64,000 bases of DNA from Pseudomonadota bacterium. GTDB lineage: Bacteria > Pseudomonadota > Alphaproteobacteria > UBA9655. Positions within the stretch are counted from its first letter, which is position 1. Each line of letters opens with the position of its first letter. The notes under the pieces are model-generated. The model was not told where the DNA came from, ran no database searches, and worked only from the letters and a program-made list of their open reading frames with translations. Positions 16,558 through 26,466 of this stretch are shown one piece after another. Position numbers and translations under genes: made by a program. The stretch is taken from contig JAFECQ010000014.1 in the NCBI GenBank assembly GCA_018242065.1, forward strand, positions 1 to 64,000. Reading direction: 5' to 3'.

Positions 16558-17004
16558 TCAGGCTTTTTCATAATGCCCGACAAGACTAGCTTCAGCTAGA
16601 GTATGACTTCGCATAGCCTTTAAGAGGTCTGCTTTTTTAGCATCTTCCGGGAGTTGAAGAACTGTATCCAGGGCGTAAAGCCTGAAGAAATATCTATGCT
16701 TACCACTTGGTGGATTTGGACCACCATACCCTAATTTCCCCCAACTGTTTTGACAGCTTCGAATCCCATGGGGAAGTTGGGTGATACCCTCAGCCAAGAC
16801 GCTGATTGAGGGAGGAATATTATATAAGAGCCAATGGTCCCATGTGCCATGAGGGGCATCTGGATCTTCACAAATAAGCGCAAGAGAACGTGTTCCATCC
16901 GGAACATCTTGCCATCGTAGAGGAGGCGAAAGGTCATCTCCTAATCCGGAATATTGAATTGGAATAGAGTCAAAATTTCCAAAAGCAGAACTAACAAGTT
17001 TCAT
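16558..17004 (-). CDS. YbhB/YbcL-family PEBP (Raf-kinase-inhibitor-like) protein
   Basis: The 148-residue phosphatidylethanolamine-binding-protein fold shows 'LSPPLRW', 'LICEDPDAPHGTWDHWLLYN' and 'GYGGPNPPSGKHRYFFRLYA', the conserved anion-binding pocket of the family. Bacterial members are cytoplasmic or periplasmic with no settled substrate; no signal peptide is present here. AGGGAGA lies just before the ATG. Same strand as ndk but 52 bases downstream of it. Confidence 0.93.
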   Translation of the reverse strand: MKLVSSAFGNFDSIPIQYSGLGDDLSPPLRWQDVPDGTRSLALICEDPDAPHGTWDHWLLYNIPPSISVLAEGITQLPHGIRSCQNSWGKLGYGGPNPPSGKHRYFFRLYALDTVLQLPEDAKKADLLKAMRSHTLAEASLVGHYEKA

Positions 17005-17056
17005 AGACGTCTCCCTACCGTTTTCTGAAAGTATATCAGAAAACGAGAGTGATGTC

Positions 17057-17473
17057 CTATCCTACAATTTCCATTTCACTAAAAAAGAATGAAACCTCTT
17101 TCATTGCGTTCTCAAGGCTGTCTGATCCATGAACTGAATTGGCTTCAATGGATTCAGCAAAGTCTTTCCGAATGGTTCCTTCGTCTGCATTTGCAGGGTT
17201 TGTAGCGCCCATAACAGTACGATAACGATCTACAGCATTTTCACCCTCTAATACCTGCACAACGACGGGACCTGAGATCATAAAAGAACAAAGATCATTG
17301 AAAAAAGCTCGTTCTTGATGAACCGCATAAAACCGTTGCGCTTCTTCAAGGCTAAGGTGAAGACGTTTTTGAGCAATAATTCTGAGGCCAGCATCTTCAA
17401 TTCGAGCATTGACTGCTCCTGTCAGATTGCGGCGTGTTACATCGGGTTTTAGTATCGATAAGGTACGTTGCAT
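17057..17473 (-). CDS. ndk: nucleoside diphosphate kinase
   Basis: The 138-residue enzyme transfers the gamma-phosphate between nucleotides through a phosphohistidine. '[14 protein letters not shown]' is at the N-terminus and the active-site 'NSVHGSDS' with the catalytic His near residue 115 is intact. Length is normal for a bacterial NDK. It has its own upstream region between the ogt stop and its start. Confidence 0.97.
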   Translation of the reverse strand: MQRTLSILKPDVTRRNLTGAVNARIEDAGLRIIAQKRLHLSLEEAQRFYAVHQERAFFNDLCSFMISGPVVVQVLEGENAVDRYRTVMGATNPANADEGTIRKDFAESIEANSVHGSDSLENAMKEVSFFFSEMEIVG

Positions 17474-17546
17474 TTAAAGCTCCATCATTTAAAAATCGCT
17501 TCTTCTATACTCCCTATTGGGAAAAAAAGAAAGAAGGGATTCTCAT

Positions 17547-18065
17547 TTAAATGAAAGTCTTTTTAAGCGCGGCTACATTCACACCTTCTTCTTTTAGAAG
17601 CTTAAGTTTTTCCTCAACGCCCCAATAGTAGCCTCCAATAAGGCCATTATTTCTTATAATCCGATGGCAGGGAATTAAAGGTGAGATAGGGTTGGCGCCC
17701 ACTGCGTTAGCTATAGCACGTACTGCTTTAGGTTTTTTGACGTGTGTCGCAAGCTGCTGATAACTCCACACCGATCCTTTCGGAATTTCTAGAAGGGCTT
17801 TCCAGACTTGTTGTTGCAAAGGTGTGCCTGCGAGTAAACAGTGTAAGCTGAAGGGAAGTTCTATTTTTGTTTTCACAAGCTTATGCTTCTGATATCGATT
17901 TAAAAGATTTTCAGAATGTGGAAACGAGACAAGAGCCAACGCACAAACCTTTGCATCAGGTGTGGTCACAATAAACCATTCTCCAGATACATCATAATGA
18001 AGTGTCGGATATGATTTTAAGAAGTCCTTTTTTGAAGTAAACTGGAGGTGAATCTGATGGTTCAT
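17547..18065 (-). CDS. ogt: methylated-DNA--protein-cysteine methyltransferase
   Basis: The 172-residue DNA repair protein moves O6-alkyl groups from guanine to its own cysteine. The acceptor motif 'LIPCHRII' and the HTH 'GSVWSYQQLATHVKKP' are present, and an N-terminal methyltransferase_1N-like half precedes them. I chose the start at 18065 (MNHQIHLQF). The longest frame (18164) would begin inside the divergent aminotransferase gene and add 33 unlikely residues. Confidence 0.93.
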   Translation of the reverse strand: MNHQIHLQFTSKKDFLKSYPTLHYDVSGEWFIVTTPDAKVCALALVSFPHSENLLNRYQKHKLVKTKIELPFSLHCLLAGTPLQQQVWKALLEIPKGSVWSYQQLATHVKKPKAVRAIANAVGANPISPLIPCHRIIRNNGLIGGYYWGVEEKLKLLKEEGVNVAALKKTFI

Positions 18066-18136
18066 TGTCTGACTTAAAGTTGTGATTTTCGTAAGTTTCC
18101 TATATTCTAAAAACAAATGCAAGAAAAGAGGATTCC

Positions 18137-19339
18137 ATGGTGTTTTTAAGCCATCGTATGTCAAGAATTAAGCCATCCCCCACTTTAGCTGTGTCGGCGC
18201 GTGCGGCAGAACTTAAAGCGCAAGGGCAGGATGTGATTGGATTAGGTGCGGGCGAACCTGACTTTGATACACCAGATCATATCAAGGAAGGAGCAGTACA
18301 AGCTCTTTCCAAGGGTAAAACAAAATATACGGCTGTTGAAGGGGTTTTGCCTTTAAGGCAAGCTATTGTCGATAAGTTCAAACGAGAAAATAATATTGAA
18401 TATACGCCAGATCAAGTAGTTGTCGGAGCAGGCGCTAAACAGATCCTTTTCAATGCATTGTTAGCGACTCTTAATTCTGGAGACGAAGTGATCATCCCAG
18501 CGCCTTATTGGGTTTCATATCCAGATATGGTTAAAGTGGCTGAGGGGACTCCTGTGATTGTGCGATGTTCCCCCGAAAATCAACTTAAACTAGCACCAGA
18601 GGAATTAGAGGAAGCCATTACACCTAAAACAAAATGGCTTATTTTAAATTCACCCAATAATCCCACAGGTATGGCCTATAGTCGAAAAGAACTAGAAGCA
18701 TTGGCTGCCGTTATTCGAAAAGCGCCTCATCTTTATGTTTTAAGCGATGATATTTATGAGAGCCTCGTGTTTGATGGTTTTACATTTGCGACTCTTGCAC
18801 AGGTTGCTCCTGATTTAAAAGAGCGGATATTGACCGTAAACGGCGTTTCAAAAACCTATGCTATGACAGGATGGAGAATTGGATATGGGGCAGGCCCCCG
18901 TTTTCTTATCGAAGCTATGGTAACACTCGAATCTCAGTCTACGTCAAATGCGGCCTCTCTTTCTCAAGAAGCTGCACTCGTCGCGCTTGAAGGCCCTCAA
19001 GAATTTATTAAAAAGTGGGTGAAGATTTATGAAGAAAGGCGAGATCATGCTCTTAAAATCTTGAATGATACACCGGGGCTTTCGTGTCTTAAGCCCCAGG
19101 GAGCGTTTTATCTTTATCCTTCTTGTGTGAGTCTGATGGGTAAACATACACCAGAAGAAGAACTCATTTCGAGTGATACGGATCTAGCAACATACTTGCT
19201 GGACTCTGTAGGGGTTGCGGTGGTTCCTGGGGTTGCCTTTGGGCTCTCTCCCTATTTTAGAATTTCTTATGCTACAGATACCGAATTGCTTATCAAAGCC
19301 TGTCAACGAATCTCTCAAGCTATTCGTTTGTTGAGATAA
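18137..19339 (+). CDS. aspC: aspartate aminotransferase (class I PLP)
   Basis: The 400-residue fold-type I aminotransferase of the alphaproteobacterial Ib subgroup has PLP lysine K239 in 'GVSKTYAMTGWRIGY', 'NSPNNPTG' at 171-178 and the carboxylate-binding 'FRISYA' near the C-terminus. It converts aspartate and 2-oxoglutarate to oxaloacetate and glutamate. AAGAGG precedes the ATG at 18137; a second ATG at 18158 is closer to the usual family start. Divergent from ogt; truB follows after 4 bases. Confidence 0.94.
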   Translation: MVFLSHRMSRIKPSPTLAVSARAAELKAQGQDVIGLGAGEPDFDTPDHIKEGAVQALSKGKTKYTAVEGVLPLRQAIVDKFKRENNIEYTPDQVVVGAGAKQILFNALLATLNSGDEVIIPAPYWVSYPDMVKVAEGTPVIVRCSPENQLKLAPEELEEAITPKTKWLILNSPNNPTGMAYSRKELEALAAVIRKAPHLYVLSDDIYESLVFDGFTFATLAQVAPDLKERILTVNGVSKTYAMTGWRIGYGAGPRFLIEAMVTLESQSTSNAASLSQEAALVALEGPQEFIKKWVKIYEERRDHALKILNDTPGLSCLKPQGAFYLYPSCVSLMGKHTPEEELISSDTDLATYLLDSVGVAVVPGVAFGLSPYFRISYATDTELLIKACQRISQAIRLLR

Positions 19340-19343
19340 CAAC

Positions 19344-20225
19344 ATGATTCATGGTTGGATAATTGTAGACAAACCCCTTGGGATGTCGTCCGCACATGTG
19401 GTTGCACAGATCAAACGTCTTTTTAAAATTAAAAAAGCAGGTCATGGGGGCACTTTGGATCCATTGGCGACAGGTGTATTGCCTATCGCAATCGGGGAAG
19501 CTACAAAAACGCTTTCGTATGTTTTAGATGGAAAAAAAGCCTATCGATTTGAAGTCAAATGGGGAGAAGCACGTTCAACCGATGACCAGGAAGGAGAAAT
19601 TACCGCAACTTCTGATAAAAAACCTACTGCAGAAGAAATCCAAAAAAGTTTACCTTATTTTAGAGGTACCATTGAACAAACTCCTCCTGCTTACTCAGCA
19701 TTAAAGATAAATGGTAAACGGGCATATGCTTTGGCTCGAGAAGGAAAAGAAGTTATACTCAAGTCCCGCTTCGTAACGATTGATCATTTGACCCTTATCA
19801 AAACAACCTTTGATTCAGCTGTTTTTGAAGTTCAATGTAGTAAAGGTACTTATGTACGAAGCTTGGCACGCGATTTGGCTGTGCATATGGGAACCTATGG
19901 GCATATTATCTCTTTGAGGCGCTTGATGGCGGGGCCTTTTCTTGAACAAAATGCGATTTTACTAGATTCTCTTCTCAAGATAGGGCATAAAACGGAATTA
20001 ATGAAACATGTCTTGCCTCTTCAAGAAGCGCTGGCCGACATCCTGGCTCTTGAAGTTCAAGACATTGAAGCGGTAAAGCTGCGTCAAGGTCAAACCATAC
20101 CGGTAACCCTTCAAGAGAAGGAAGATGTGGTGTTGGTTTTATGCCGTGGTGTGCCGCAAGCCCTTGCGAAGGCAGGGGAGGGGAAGATAACACCCCTACG
20201 AGTGTTTAATATAGAAGAAAGATAG
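19344..20225 (+). CDS. truB: tRNA pseudouridine-55 synthase
   Basis: The 293-residue enzyme has catalytic D39 in '[15 protein letters not shown]' and '[11 protein letters not shown]', typical of TruB, which isomerises U55 in the T-loop of tRNAs. Length is normal. It starts 4 bases after the aminotransferase and is followed by rpsO and pnp, the standard order in alphaproteobacteria. Confidence 0.97.
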   Translation: MIHGWIIVDKPLGMSSAHVVAQIKRLFKIKKAGHGGTLDPLATGVLPIAIGEATKTLSYVLDGKKAYRFEVKWGEARSTDDQEGEITATSDKKPTAEEIQKSLPYFRGTIEQTPPAYSALKINGKRAYALAREGKEVILKSRFVTIDHLTLIKTTFDSAVFEVQCSKGTYVRSLARDLAVHMGTYGHIISLRRLMAGPFLEQNAILLDSLLKIGHKTELMKHVLPLQEALADILALEVQDIEAVKLRQGQTIPVTLQEKEDVVLVLCRGVPQALAKAGEGKITPLRVFNIEER

Positions 20226-20235
20226 GAGTAATGAG

Positions 20236-20505
20236 ATGTCGATAACAAATACACGTAAAACAGAACTCATTAAGGAGTTTGCAACGAATGCAACGGATAC
20301 AGGATCTCCTGAAGTTCAGGTAGCAGTCTTGACCGAAAGAATTAGTAACCTTACCACTCATCTAGGCGTGCACGGGAAAGATTTTCACTCTCGGCGTGGT
20401 CTTCTTATGTTGGTAAGTCGCAGACGTAGGCTTTTAGATTACTTAAAGAAAACAGAAGAAAGCCGTTATACAAAACTCATTGAGCGACTTGGAATCCGTC
20501 GCTAA
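20236..20505 (+). CDS. rpsO: 30S ribosomal protein S15
   Basis: The 89-residue S15 shows '[16 protein letters not shown]', '[20 protein letters not shown]' and 'RRRRLLDYL', the 16S rRNA and S6/S18 binding helices. A GGAGTAATG Shine-Dalgarno region precedes it. It lies between truB and pnp; S15 and pnp are often under linked post-transcriptional control, but no such structure was identified here. Confidence 0.98.
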   Translation: MSITNTRKTELIKEFATNATDTGSPEVQVAVLTERISNLTTHLGVHGKDFHSRRGLLMLVSRRRRLLDYLKKTEESRYTKLIERLGIRR

Positions 20506-20528
20506 GGCCATAAAGGAATTATAATAGG

Positions 20529-22661
20529 ATGTTTAAAATTTATCGGAAAGAGATCGACTGGGGCGGCAAAAAACTAACGCTTGAAACGGGGAAAGTTGCG
20601 CGACAAGCTGATGGAGCTGTTGTTGTAAGTTATGGTGAAACGGTTGTTTTATGTACCGCTGTGGCGCGAAAAGAGGCAATGCCAGACGTCGATTTTTTCC
20701 CTCTAACTGTCCAATATCAAGAAAAAGCGTTTGCAGTAGGCCGCATTCCTGGCGGGTTCTTTAAACGTGAAGGCAAACCAAGTGAAACCGAAACGTTGGT
20801 TTCTCGATTGATTGATCGTCCTATTCGCCCCTTATTTGTTCCAAACTTTCGTAATGAAACACAAGTCGTCTGTACCGTGTTAAGTCACGATATGGAAACG
20901 CTTCCTGACATTATTGCAATTATCGGTGCATCAGCAGCTTTAACTCTTTCCGGGCTTCCCTTTTTAGGCCCTATTGGTGCTGCTCGTGTAGGCTTTGTTG
21001 GAGGAGAGTTTGTTCTTAATCCAAGCCTGGCTCAAATTTCTGAATCCAAATTAAATTTGGTTGTTGCGGGAACATCAGAAGGTGTTTTGATGGTTGAGTC
21101 AGAAGTCCATGAGTTTTCCGAAGCTCAAATGCTTGAAGCTGTTATGTTTGGCCATACTCATTTTCAGCCTGTTATTCAAGCTATTATTGATCTTGCAGAA
21201 GAGTGTGCGAAGGACCCTTGGGAACTTCCTGCTGAAGATCCTCAAAAGAGCAAGCTTGTGGAACGACTTAAAGAACTTGCGGAAAGTGATTTGCAGACAG
21301 CTTATCGTATTAAAGAAAAAAGCCTGCGTAATGAGAAGGTGGGTACAATAAAAAGCCAAACCGTTGAAGCCCTTAAAGAAGAAGGTTTCCCCGAGTTACT
21401 CGCAACGAGTGAATTTAAGCAGCTTGAAAAGGATCTTGTGAGAGGTGAAATTTTAAAGACGGGAAATCGTATTGATGGTAGAGACACCAAGACCATAAGG
21501 CCTATTATAAGTGAGGTTGGGGTTCTTCCCAGAGCACACGGTAGTGCATTGTTTACGCGTGGGTCAACCCAAGCGCTTGTCGTTGCAACACTTGGCACGG
21601 GACAGGATGAGCAAACAATCGATGCTCTTGAAGGTGAATACAAAGAAAACTTTTTGCTTCACTATAACTTCCCTCCTTTCTCTGTGGGAGAGACGGGTCG
21701 TATGAGTGGACCGGGTCGTCGTGAAATTGGTCATGGTAAGCTTGCCTGGAGAGCTATACATCCATTGCTCCCTAAAAAAGATAAGTTCCCATACACGATT
21801 CGAATTGTTTCTGAGATCACTGAATCGGATGGATCGTCTTCTATGGCGTCAGTTTGTGGCTCTTCTCTTGCGTTGATGGACGCAGGTGTTCCTCTTGAGC
21901 GTCCTGTGGCTGGTATTGCAATGGGCTTGATTAAAGAAGGTAAAGATTTCGCTGTACTTTCAGATATCATTGGTGATGAAGATCACTTAGGTGATATGGA
22001 CTTTAAGGTTGCTGGTACTCACCAGGGGATTACAGCTTTACAGATGGATTTAAAAATTGCCAATGTTAGTCGTAGTATTATGGAGATTGCTCTTGAGCAA
22101 GCACGAGAAGGACGTTTGCATATTCTTTCGAAAATGGAAGAGGCTATTGGAGGTGCGCGTGAAGAAGTCAGAGAATACGCACCTCGCATGATCACATTTA
22201 CGATTGCAAAGGATAAAATTAGAGAAGTTATAGGTTCAGGCGGAAAAGTTATTCGTGAAATTTGCGAAACCACTGGCGCAAAAATTGATATTTCCGATGA
22301 TGGTACCATTAACCTTTCGGGTGGAAGCACGGATATTATTAATGCTGCTGAAAAGTGGATTCGTAGTATCACAGATGAACCGGAAGTTGGTGTGACATAT
22401 AAAGGTAAAGTCGTACGTACGGTCGACTTTGGTGCATTTGTTAATTTTTTTGGCAGTCAAGATGGTCTTGTTCACATTAGTGAATTAGCACCGCGACGTG
22501 TTGAAAAAGTGAGCGATGTTGTTAAAGAGGGTGATGAAGTTTTTGTAAAAGTTCTCGAAATGGACAATCGCGGAAAAATTCGTCTTAGCATGAAGCGTGT
22601 TGATCAAACGACGGGGAAAGATATTTCTTCTGATGCTAATAATGCTGAAGTTGAAGCTTAA
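20529..22661 (+). CDS. pnp: polynucleotide phosphorylase
   Basis: The 710-residue 3'-5' exoribonuclease has two RNase PH domains (the second with '[20 protein letters not shown]' and '[17 protein letters not shown]'), a KH domain at about 553-612 with GXXG ('IGSGGKVI') and an S1 domain at about 620-690 ('[20 protein letters not shown]'). It works in RNA turnover, usually with RNase E. Length is normal. Last gene of the truB-rpsO-pnp run. Confidence 0.98.
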   Translation: MFKIYRKEIDWGGKKLTLETGKVARQADGAVVVSYGETVVLCTAVARKEAMPDVDFFPLTVQYQEKAFAVGRIPGGFFKREGKPSETETLVSRLIDRPIRPLFVPNFRNETQVVCTVLSHDMETLPDIIAIIGASAALTLSGLPFLGPIGAARVGFVGGEFVLNPSLAQISESKLNLVVAGTSEGVLMVESEVHEFSEAQMLEAVMFGHTHFQPVIQAIIDLAEECAKDPWELPAEDPQKSKLVERLKELAESDLQTAYRIKEKSLRNEKVGTIKSQTVEALKEEGFPELLATSEFKQLEKDLVRGEILKTGNRIDGRDTKTIRPIISEVGVLPRAHGSALFTRGSTQALVVATLGTGQDEQTIDALEGEYKENFLLHYNFPPFSVGETGRMSGPGRREIGHGKLAWRAIHPLLPKKDKFPYTIRIVSEITESDGSSSMASVCGSSLALMDAGVPLERPVAGIAMGLIKEGKDFAVLSDIIGDEDHLGDMDFKVAGTHQGITALQMDLKIANVSRSIMEIALEQAREGRLHILSKMEEAIGGAREEVREYAPRMITFTIAKDKIREVIGSGGKVIREICETTGAKIDISDDGTINLSGGSTDIINAAEKWIRSITDEPEVGVTYKGKVVRTVDFGAFVNFFGSQDGLVHISELAPRRVEKVSDVVKEGDEVFVKVLEMDNRGKIRLSMKRVDQTTGKDISSDANNAEVEA

Positions 22662-22692
22662 TTGGGTTCGTCAATTTTAGGAGTATAGAGCG

Positions 22693-24090
22693 TTGAAACC
22701 GCTTAACCCCATACGCCTGTCCGGGCGCGAAGTTCTTCCTTTGATTGAAGGAGGGAAAGGCATTTCTGTTTCGAATGGTGAAAGTTCTGGAGCGTGGTCC
22801 GCAGCAGGGGGAGTTGGAACTTTCTCAGCTGTGAATGCAGATGCACTTGATGCGCAAGGCAACCTTATTCCTATTATCTACAAAGGACAAACGCGTAAAG
22901 AGCGGCATCGAGAGCTTATCGCTTATGCAATTGAGGGAGGCATTACGCAGGCTAAGATCGCCCATGATACCTCAAGGGGAGAAGGTCGTCTTCATATGAA
23001 CGTTCTTTGGGAGATGGCCGCTGTTGAGCATATTCTTCATGGTGTCTTAGAGAAAGTTAGTCCTCTTATTCATGGAGTCACATGTGGGGCAGGAATGCCT
23101 TATAAGATCGCTCAAATTACAGCAAGCTATGGAATTTATTACTATCCTATTGTCTCTTCGGGGCGAGCTTTTCGAGCGCTTTGGAAACGCGCTTATCATA
23201 AATTTCCAGAATGGCTTGGAGCCGTCGTATATGAAGATCCTTGGCGTGCTGGTGGGCACAATGGCTTGAGTAATAGTGAAGATCCTGAAAAGCCAGAAGA
23301 TCCTTACCCACGTGTTCTCGAACTTCGTAAAGTAATGAGAGAATGTGGGCTTCATGATACACCCATTGTAATGGCAGGTGGTGTCTGGTATTTGCGTGAA
23401 TGGACGGATTGGATTGACAATCCTGAATTAGGTCCCATTGCCTTCCAGCTTGGAACACGGCCTTTGTTGACACAAGAAAGTCCTATTTCTGATGCTTGGA
23501 AAAAACGACTTTGCACCTTGAAGCCGGGTGATATTTATTTAAATCGATTTAGTCCGACGGGCTTTTATTCATCTGCTGTCTCTAATCCGTATTTAGATGA
23601 GTTAAAGGGACGTTCAGCTCGTCAAGTGGCTTATTCGATTACACCTGTGGGGGATCACACAGAAGGGTTCCCTGTAGGGGCGCGTGGAAGGCTTGTTTTC
23701 CTTACACCTCACGATAAAGAAATGGCTGAATCCTGGGTTCGGATGGGATATACAGAAGCGATGCGGACACCCGATTCCACATTAATCTTTGTAACTCCTG
23801 AAAAATCAAATGATATTCTGACCGATCAAATTAACTGTATGGGATGTTTAAGTGCCTGTCTTTTTAGTAACTGGTCTCAAGATGAGTCAGGAACAACAGG
23901 GCGCAAAGCAGATCCACGTTCTTTTTGCATTCAGAAGACATTGCAAGCTATTAGCCATAGTGATGAAGTAGATAATCAGCTCATGTTTGCGGGACATGGA
24001 GCCTATCGTTTTGCTGAAGATCCCTTTTATGCAAACGGGTTTATTCCAACCGTTAAAGACCTTGTAGAGCGTCTTCAGACTGGCGATTAG
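22693..24090 (+). CDS. nitronate monooxygenase-like flavin enzyme
   Basis: This 465-residue NMO/2-nitropropane dioxygenase-fold TIM barrel shows 'GGVGTFSAVNADAL' near the N-terminus, 'GVTCGAGMPYKIAQITASYG', 'GGHNGLSN' and 'IVMAGGVWYLREW'/'AFQLGTRPLLTQESP' of the FMN site. It is longer than classic NMOs. The C-terminal region carries a Cys cluster 'CMGCLSACLFSNWSQ' (about 380-394) and a further Cys ('SFCIQKTLQ'). The start is TTG with AGGAG 9 bases upstream. The substrate is unknown. It follows pnp by 31 bases and may share its transcript. Confidence 0.82.
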   Translation: MKPLNPIRLSGREVLPLIEGGKGISVSNGESSGAWSAAGGVGTFSAVNADALDAQGNLIPIIYKGQTRKERHRELIAYAIEGGITQAKIAHDTSRGEGRLHMNVLWEMAAVEHILHGVLEKVSPLIHGVTCGAGMPYKIAQITASYGIYYYPIVSSGRAFRALWKRAYHKFPEWLGAVVYEDPWRAGGHNGLSNSEDPEKPEDPYPRVLELRKVMRECGLHDTPIVMAGGVWYLREWTDWIDNPELGPIAFQLGTRPLLTQESPISDAWKKRLCTLKPGDIYLNRFSPTGFYSSAVSNPYLDELKGRSARQVAYSITPVGDHTEGFPVGARGRLVFLTPHDKEMAESWVRMGYTEAMRTPDSTLIFVTPEKSNDILTDQINCMGCLSACLFSNWSQDESGTTGRKADPRSFCIQKTLQAISHSDEVDNQLMFAGHGAYRFAEDPFYANGFIPTVKDLVERLQTGD

Positions 24091-24108
24091 TGTATAGGCT
24101 CCGTGAAC

Positions 24109-24342
24109 AAAATTATAAAAACTTCGTCATCCCGGAATTTAGAAAAGCTTGCAGTAGCATAGCTTTTCTTAATATCCGGGACCCAGGCAGTTTTTGAATC
24201 AAAGAATTCCTGGGTCCCGGGTACTAAGGAATCTTAATGCGACCCCTGATCAAGTCAGGGGTCGCATGAGGTTCCTAAATCCCGAGATGACGAAGTTTTT
24301 ATAATTTTTCCCCGGACCCCCATGCACAAAAGTGAGGATGAC
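24109..24342. repeat. nested palindromic repeat
   Basis: Inverted arms AATTATAAAAACTTCGTCAT at 24111 and its complement ending near 24305 flank hairpins around AGAAAAGCTT...AGCTTTTCTT, GACCCAGG...CCTGGGTC and GCGACCCCTGA...TCAGGGGTCGC. The right edge (24310-24342, CCCCGGACCC...GAGGATGAC) resembles the outer arm of the element at 14882. It lies just after the NMO-like gene. Confidence 0.75.
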
Positions 24343-24415
24343 AAAATTCGAGTACAGTGGTTAAATTTTATTCACCGAGCCTATTCAGTAGGGATAAAGA
24401 AGGTTAACATATAAA

Positions 24416-24622
24416 CGTCGTGTGCGATTTTGATTATAGATACTCGGTACAAGAAAGTCTAAGCTCTTGCTTTGCAAGAACAAGACTTTCTTGACCAAGT
24501 ATGACACGTAAGGAGAATCCAATCTCTGTGTCATCCTTGGAAAGGAATCCATTGCTCCTGTTGCAGGGGCATTAGGATTGCTTGTCCAAGGATCTAAACA
24601 ATAAAAAAACTTGCACGCCGCG
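24416..24622. repeat. MITE-like composite palindromic repeat
   Basis: Weak outer arms (CGTCGTGTGCGATTTTG at 24417 and the complement of AAAAAACTTGCACGCCGCG near 24604) enclose two hairpins. One is the ACTCGGTACAAGAAAGTCTA module (24449) shared with 48051-48120 and 5692-5752. The other runs from TGTGTCATCCTTGG to CCAAGGATC (24528-24595). With the preceding repeat it fills the 565-base space before the receptor-like gene. Confidence 0.65.
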
Positions 24623-24655
24623 TCATATACAAAAAAATGAAAATTGAGAAGACGC

Positions 24656-25723
24656 ATGAAATTTCTTTTATCTTTAATTCTTATCTTTTTTATGGGAGTC
24701 ACGGGTTACTGTGATGCACCCTTAAAAGTTGGGGTTGTTGTTAATCCTCCTTTCGTTATTAAAAATGAAGCTACATATTCAGGGATTGCGATCGACCTTT
24801 GGAATGAAGTCGCTCAAGGTCTTGGACGTCCTTATGTCTTTATTGAGCATGTTTGCAATGATGCTGATAAACCCTTTGAAATCTTGCAAAAAGGCGAATT
24901 TGATGTTCTTGTAGGGGCCCTTTCTATTACGGGTGAGCGTTATGAAAAGGTTGATTTTACATTACCTTTTTTTATGGACAAGGTGATAGCAATTACGCCT
25001 TCAGACTATATTCACAACATTATCCTTTTTTTGCGTATGTTTCTTGTTTCAACGGGTTCTATTATTGGTGTTCTTATTTTATTGTTTTTAGTTTATATCC
25101 ATCTTTTATGGTATTATGAAAGATCGCATAGTAAAAGTTTCCCTAGGAATTATCGAGAAGGGGTCACCTATCTCTTTTGGCACCATATTATAAGTGGGCG
25201 CCATTTTGAAATACCTGTCAGTTTTGCAGGACGACTTGTGGTCCTTTTTCAAAAAAGTCTCTTCTATTTCATTATTATTTTATTAAATGCTACTTGGGTT
25301 TCATTTATCACTGTAACTTTTGTAAAGTATGCAAGCTCAGTTCAATGTATTTCCGATTTAGAAAAAAGAAAGATTGGAGCTATTGAAAAATCGAAGTCTT
25401 TTAAAGCAGGGACAAATATAGGACTCAGAGTAATTCCTTTTAAGTCGTTAGATGAAGGACTCATTGCTCTGGAAGAAGGTCATTTAGAGGCTTTTCTTGA
25501 GGAGCAGTCTACGGCTGAAATTGCTCTTAGTGAAAAAGGTATTGGAAAGTTAGTTGTGAGCCAATTTTCTATAACGCGCGATCTCTATTCCTTTGCGACA
25601 AGAGTGGGGAGCCCTCTTTTGCGTGAGATAAATACTCAGATTCTGCGCCTCAGACGAAAAGAGGTGCCTGAAAAGATTTGTAAAACATATCTTCCGAGAG
25701 CTGTTAAGAATTGTGAATTCTGA
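24656..25723 (+). CDS. bacterial ionotropic glutamate receptor-like channel protein
   Basis: The 355-residue protein has a signal peptide (1-19), then half of a periplasmic solute-binding domain ('KVGVVVNPPFVI', 'GIAIDLWNEVA', 'FDVLVGALSITGERYEKVDF'). Next come TM1 (about 128-150), a pore-loop-like segment, TM2 (about 202-224) and the second binding half ('ALEEGHLEAFLEEQS'). This S1-TM-P-TM-S2 order is that of prokaryotic GluR0-type receptors. The region before the loop ('LWYYERSHSKSF') and after it ('FAGRLVVLFQK') matches K+-channel pores, but TVGYG is absent. ATG 24656 was chosen over the TTG at 24644 because GAGAAG precedes it. Confidence 0.8.
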   Translation: MKFLLSLILIFFMGVTGYCDAPLKVGVVVNPPFVIKNEATYSGIAIDLWNEVAQGLGRPYVFIEHVCNDADKPFEILQKGEFDVLVGALSITGERYEKVDFTLPFFMDKVIAITPSDYIHNIILFLRMFLVSTGSIIGVLILLFLVYIHLLWYYERSHSKSFPRNYREGVTYLFWHHIISGRHFEIPVSFAGRLVVLFQKSLFYFIIILLNATWVSFITVTFVKYASSVQCISDLEKRKIGAIEKSKSFKAGTNIGLRVIPFKSLDEGLIALEEGHLEAFLEEQSTAEIALSEKGIGKLVVSQFSITRDLYSFATRVGSPLLREINTQILRLRRKEVPEKICKTYLPRAVKNCEF

Positions 25724-25804
25724 AATTGCAAAATAAAAACTCATGATAGGTCTTTAAAGTGACTTGTGTTAGAATAATAATTTCTAAAAAGAAAGAGAGA
25801 TCTG

Positions 25805-26116
25805 ATGCTGAAATTTATCATTCCTTTTTTTATGACAATGAGCGTTGCATGGGGGCAGGAAAATACGGCGCAAGAAAAATTAAATCTTTTAATGTGTGAT
25901 GCATCTGAATATCGTTTTGATGAAGTGACTCTCGAGTGCATTTATTGCGCTCATGGCCTTCAGTATGATGATAAGCAAAAGTGCGTGGGAACTCCTAATG
26001 TGTTAGGAAAATGTAATGCAAATCATCACTATCATGCGGCTACGCAAGAGTGCATGTTCTGTGCTCAAGGTTACGCGTTTAATGAAATTTCGCGAAGCTG
26101 CGAGAAGAAGAAATAA
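25805..26116 (+). CDS. small secreted protein with two Cys-rich repeats
   Basis: The 103-residue protein has a signal peptide (about 1-17, ending AWG). The mature part has two copies of a module of about 30 residues with the pattern C-X13-C-X2-C-X10-C: one from 'CDASEYRFDEVTLECIYCAH', the other from 'CNANHHYHAATQECMFCAQG'. This resembles small disulfide-rich EGF/TNFR-like repeats. I do not recognise a named family. GAGAGA precedes the ATG and a strong terminator follows. Confidence 0.75.
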   Translation: MLKFIIPFFMTMSVAWGQENTAQEKLNLLMCDASEYRFDEVTLECIYCAHGLQYDDKQKCVGTPNVLGKCNANHHYHAATQECMFCAQGYAFNEISRSCEKKK

Positions 26117-26117
26117 G

Positions 26118-26142
26118 AAAAGGGAGAAGAACTCTCCCTTTT
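26118..26142 (+). terminator. intrinsic terminator
   Basis: AAAAGGGAGA (26118-26127) and TCTCCCTTTT (26133-26142) form a perfect 10-base-pair stem with loop AGAAC just after the stop of the Cys-repeat gene. Confidence 0.8.
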
Positions 26143-26466
26143 CCTTGACGGCACCACCACCATAATTTTACTTGAACCAGTAAAAGATCGAAACAATCAT
26201 CCGTCCTAATATCCCCTCTTCATCATGTACCTTCTTATCAGCATTTGATCATAAAATTATTTTATATGTCTTATACGTATTTTGAGGGTAAGACTTTTTA
26301 GTTTTTGAGCCTGTCGCCACGCTGCATCGACTTTCCTATAAATTATGAATCCAAATTCCATAATTATGAGAGAAGCATTGAACAAAACGTATGTTGGTTT
26401 GTTGACATGGAGCTCTCTTTGAGAATGAGCGAGGGATTTCTGAACTGATTGTGGCAAAGCCTGCGG
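26143..26466. other. intergenic region, nothing supported
   Basis: About 320 bases separate two convergent Cys-rich secreted genes. The only long frame (minus strand, 26257-26457) needs a TTG start, lacks a good Shine-Dalgarno sequence and shows no family features. ATTATGAATCCAAATTCCATAAT at 26342-26364 is a small imperfect palindrome. Confidence 0.4.

Noticed and set aside
26257-26457. 66-codon minus-strand ORF
   Set aside because: It needs a TTG start, has no convincing Shine-Dalgarno sequence and no recognisable features; it lies between two supported genes.
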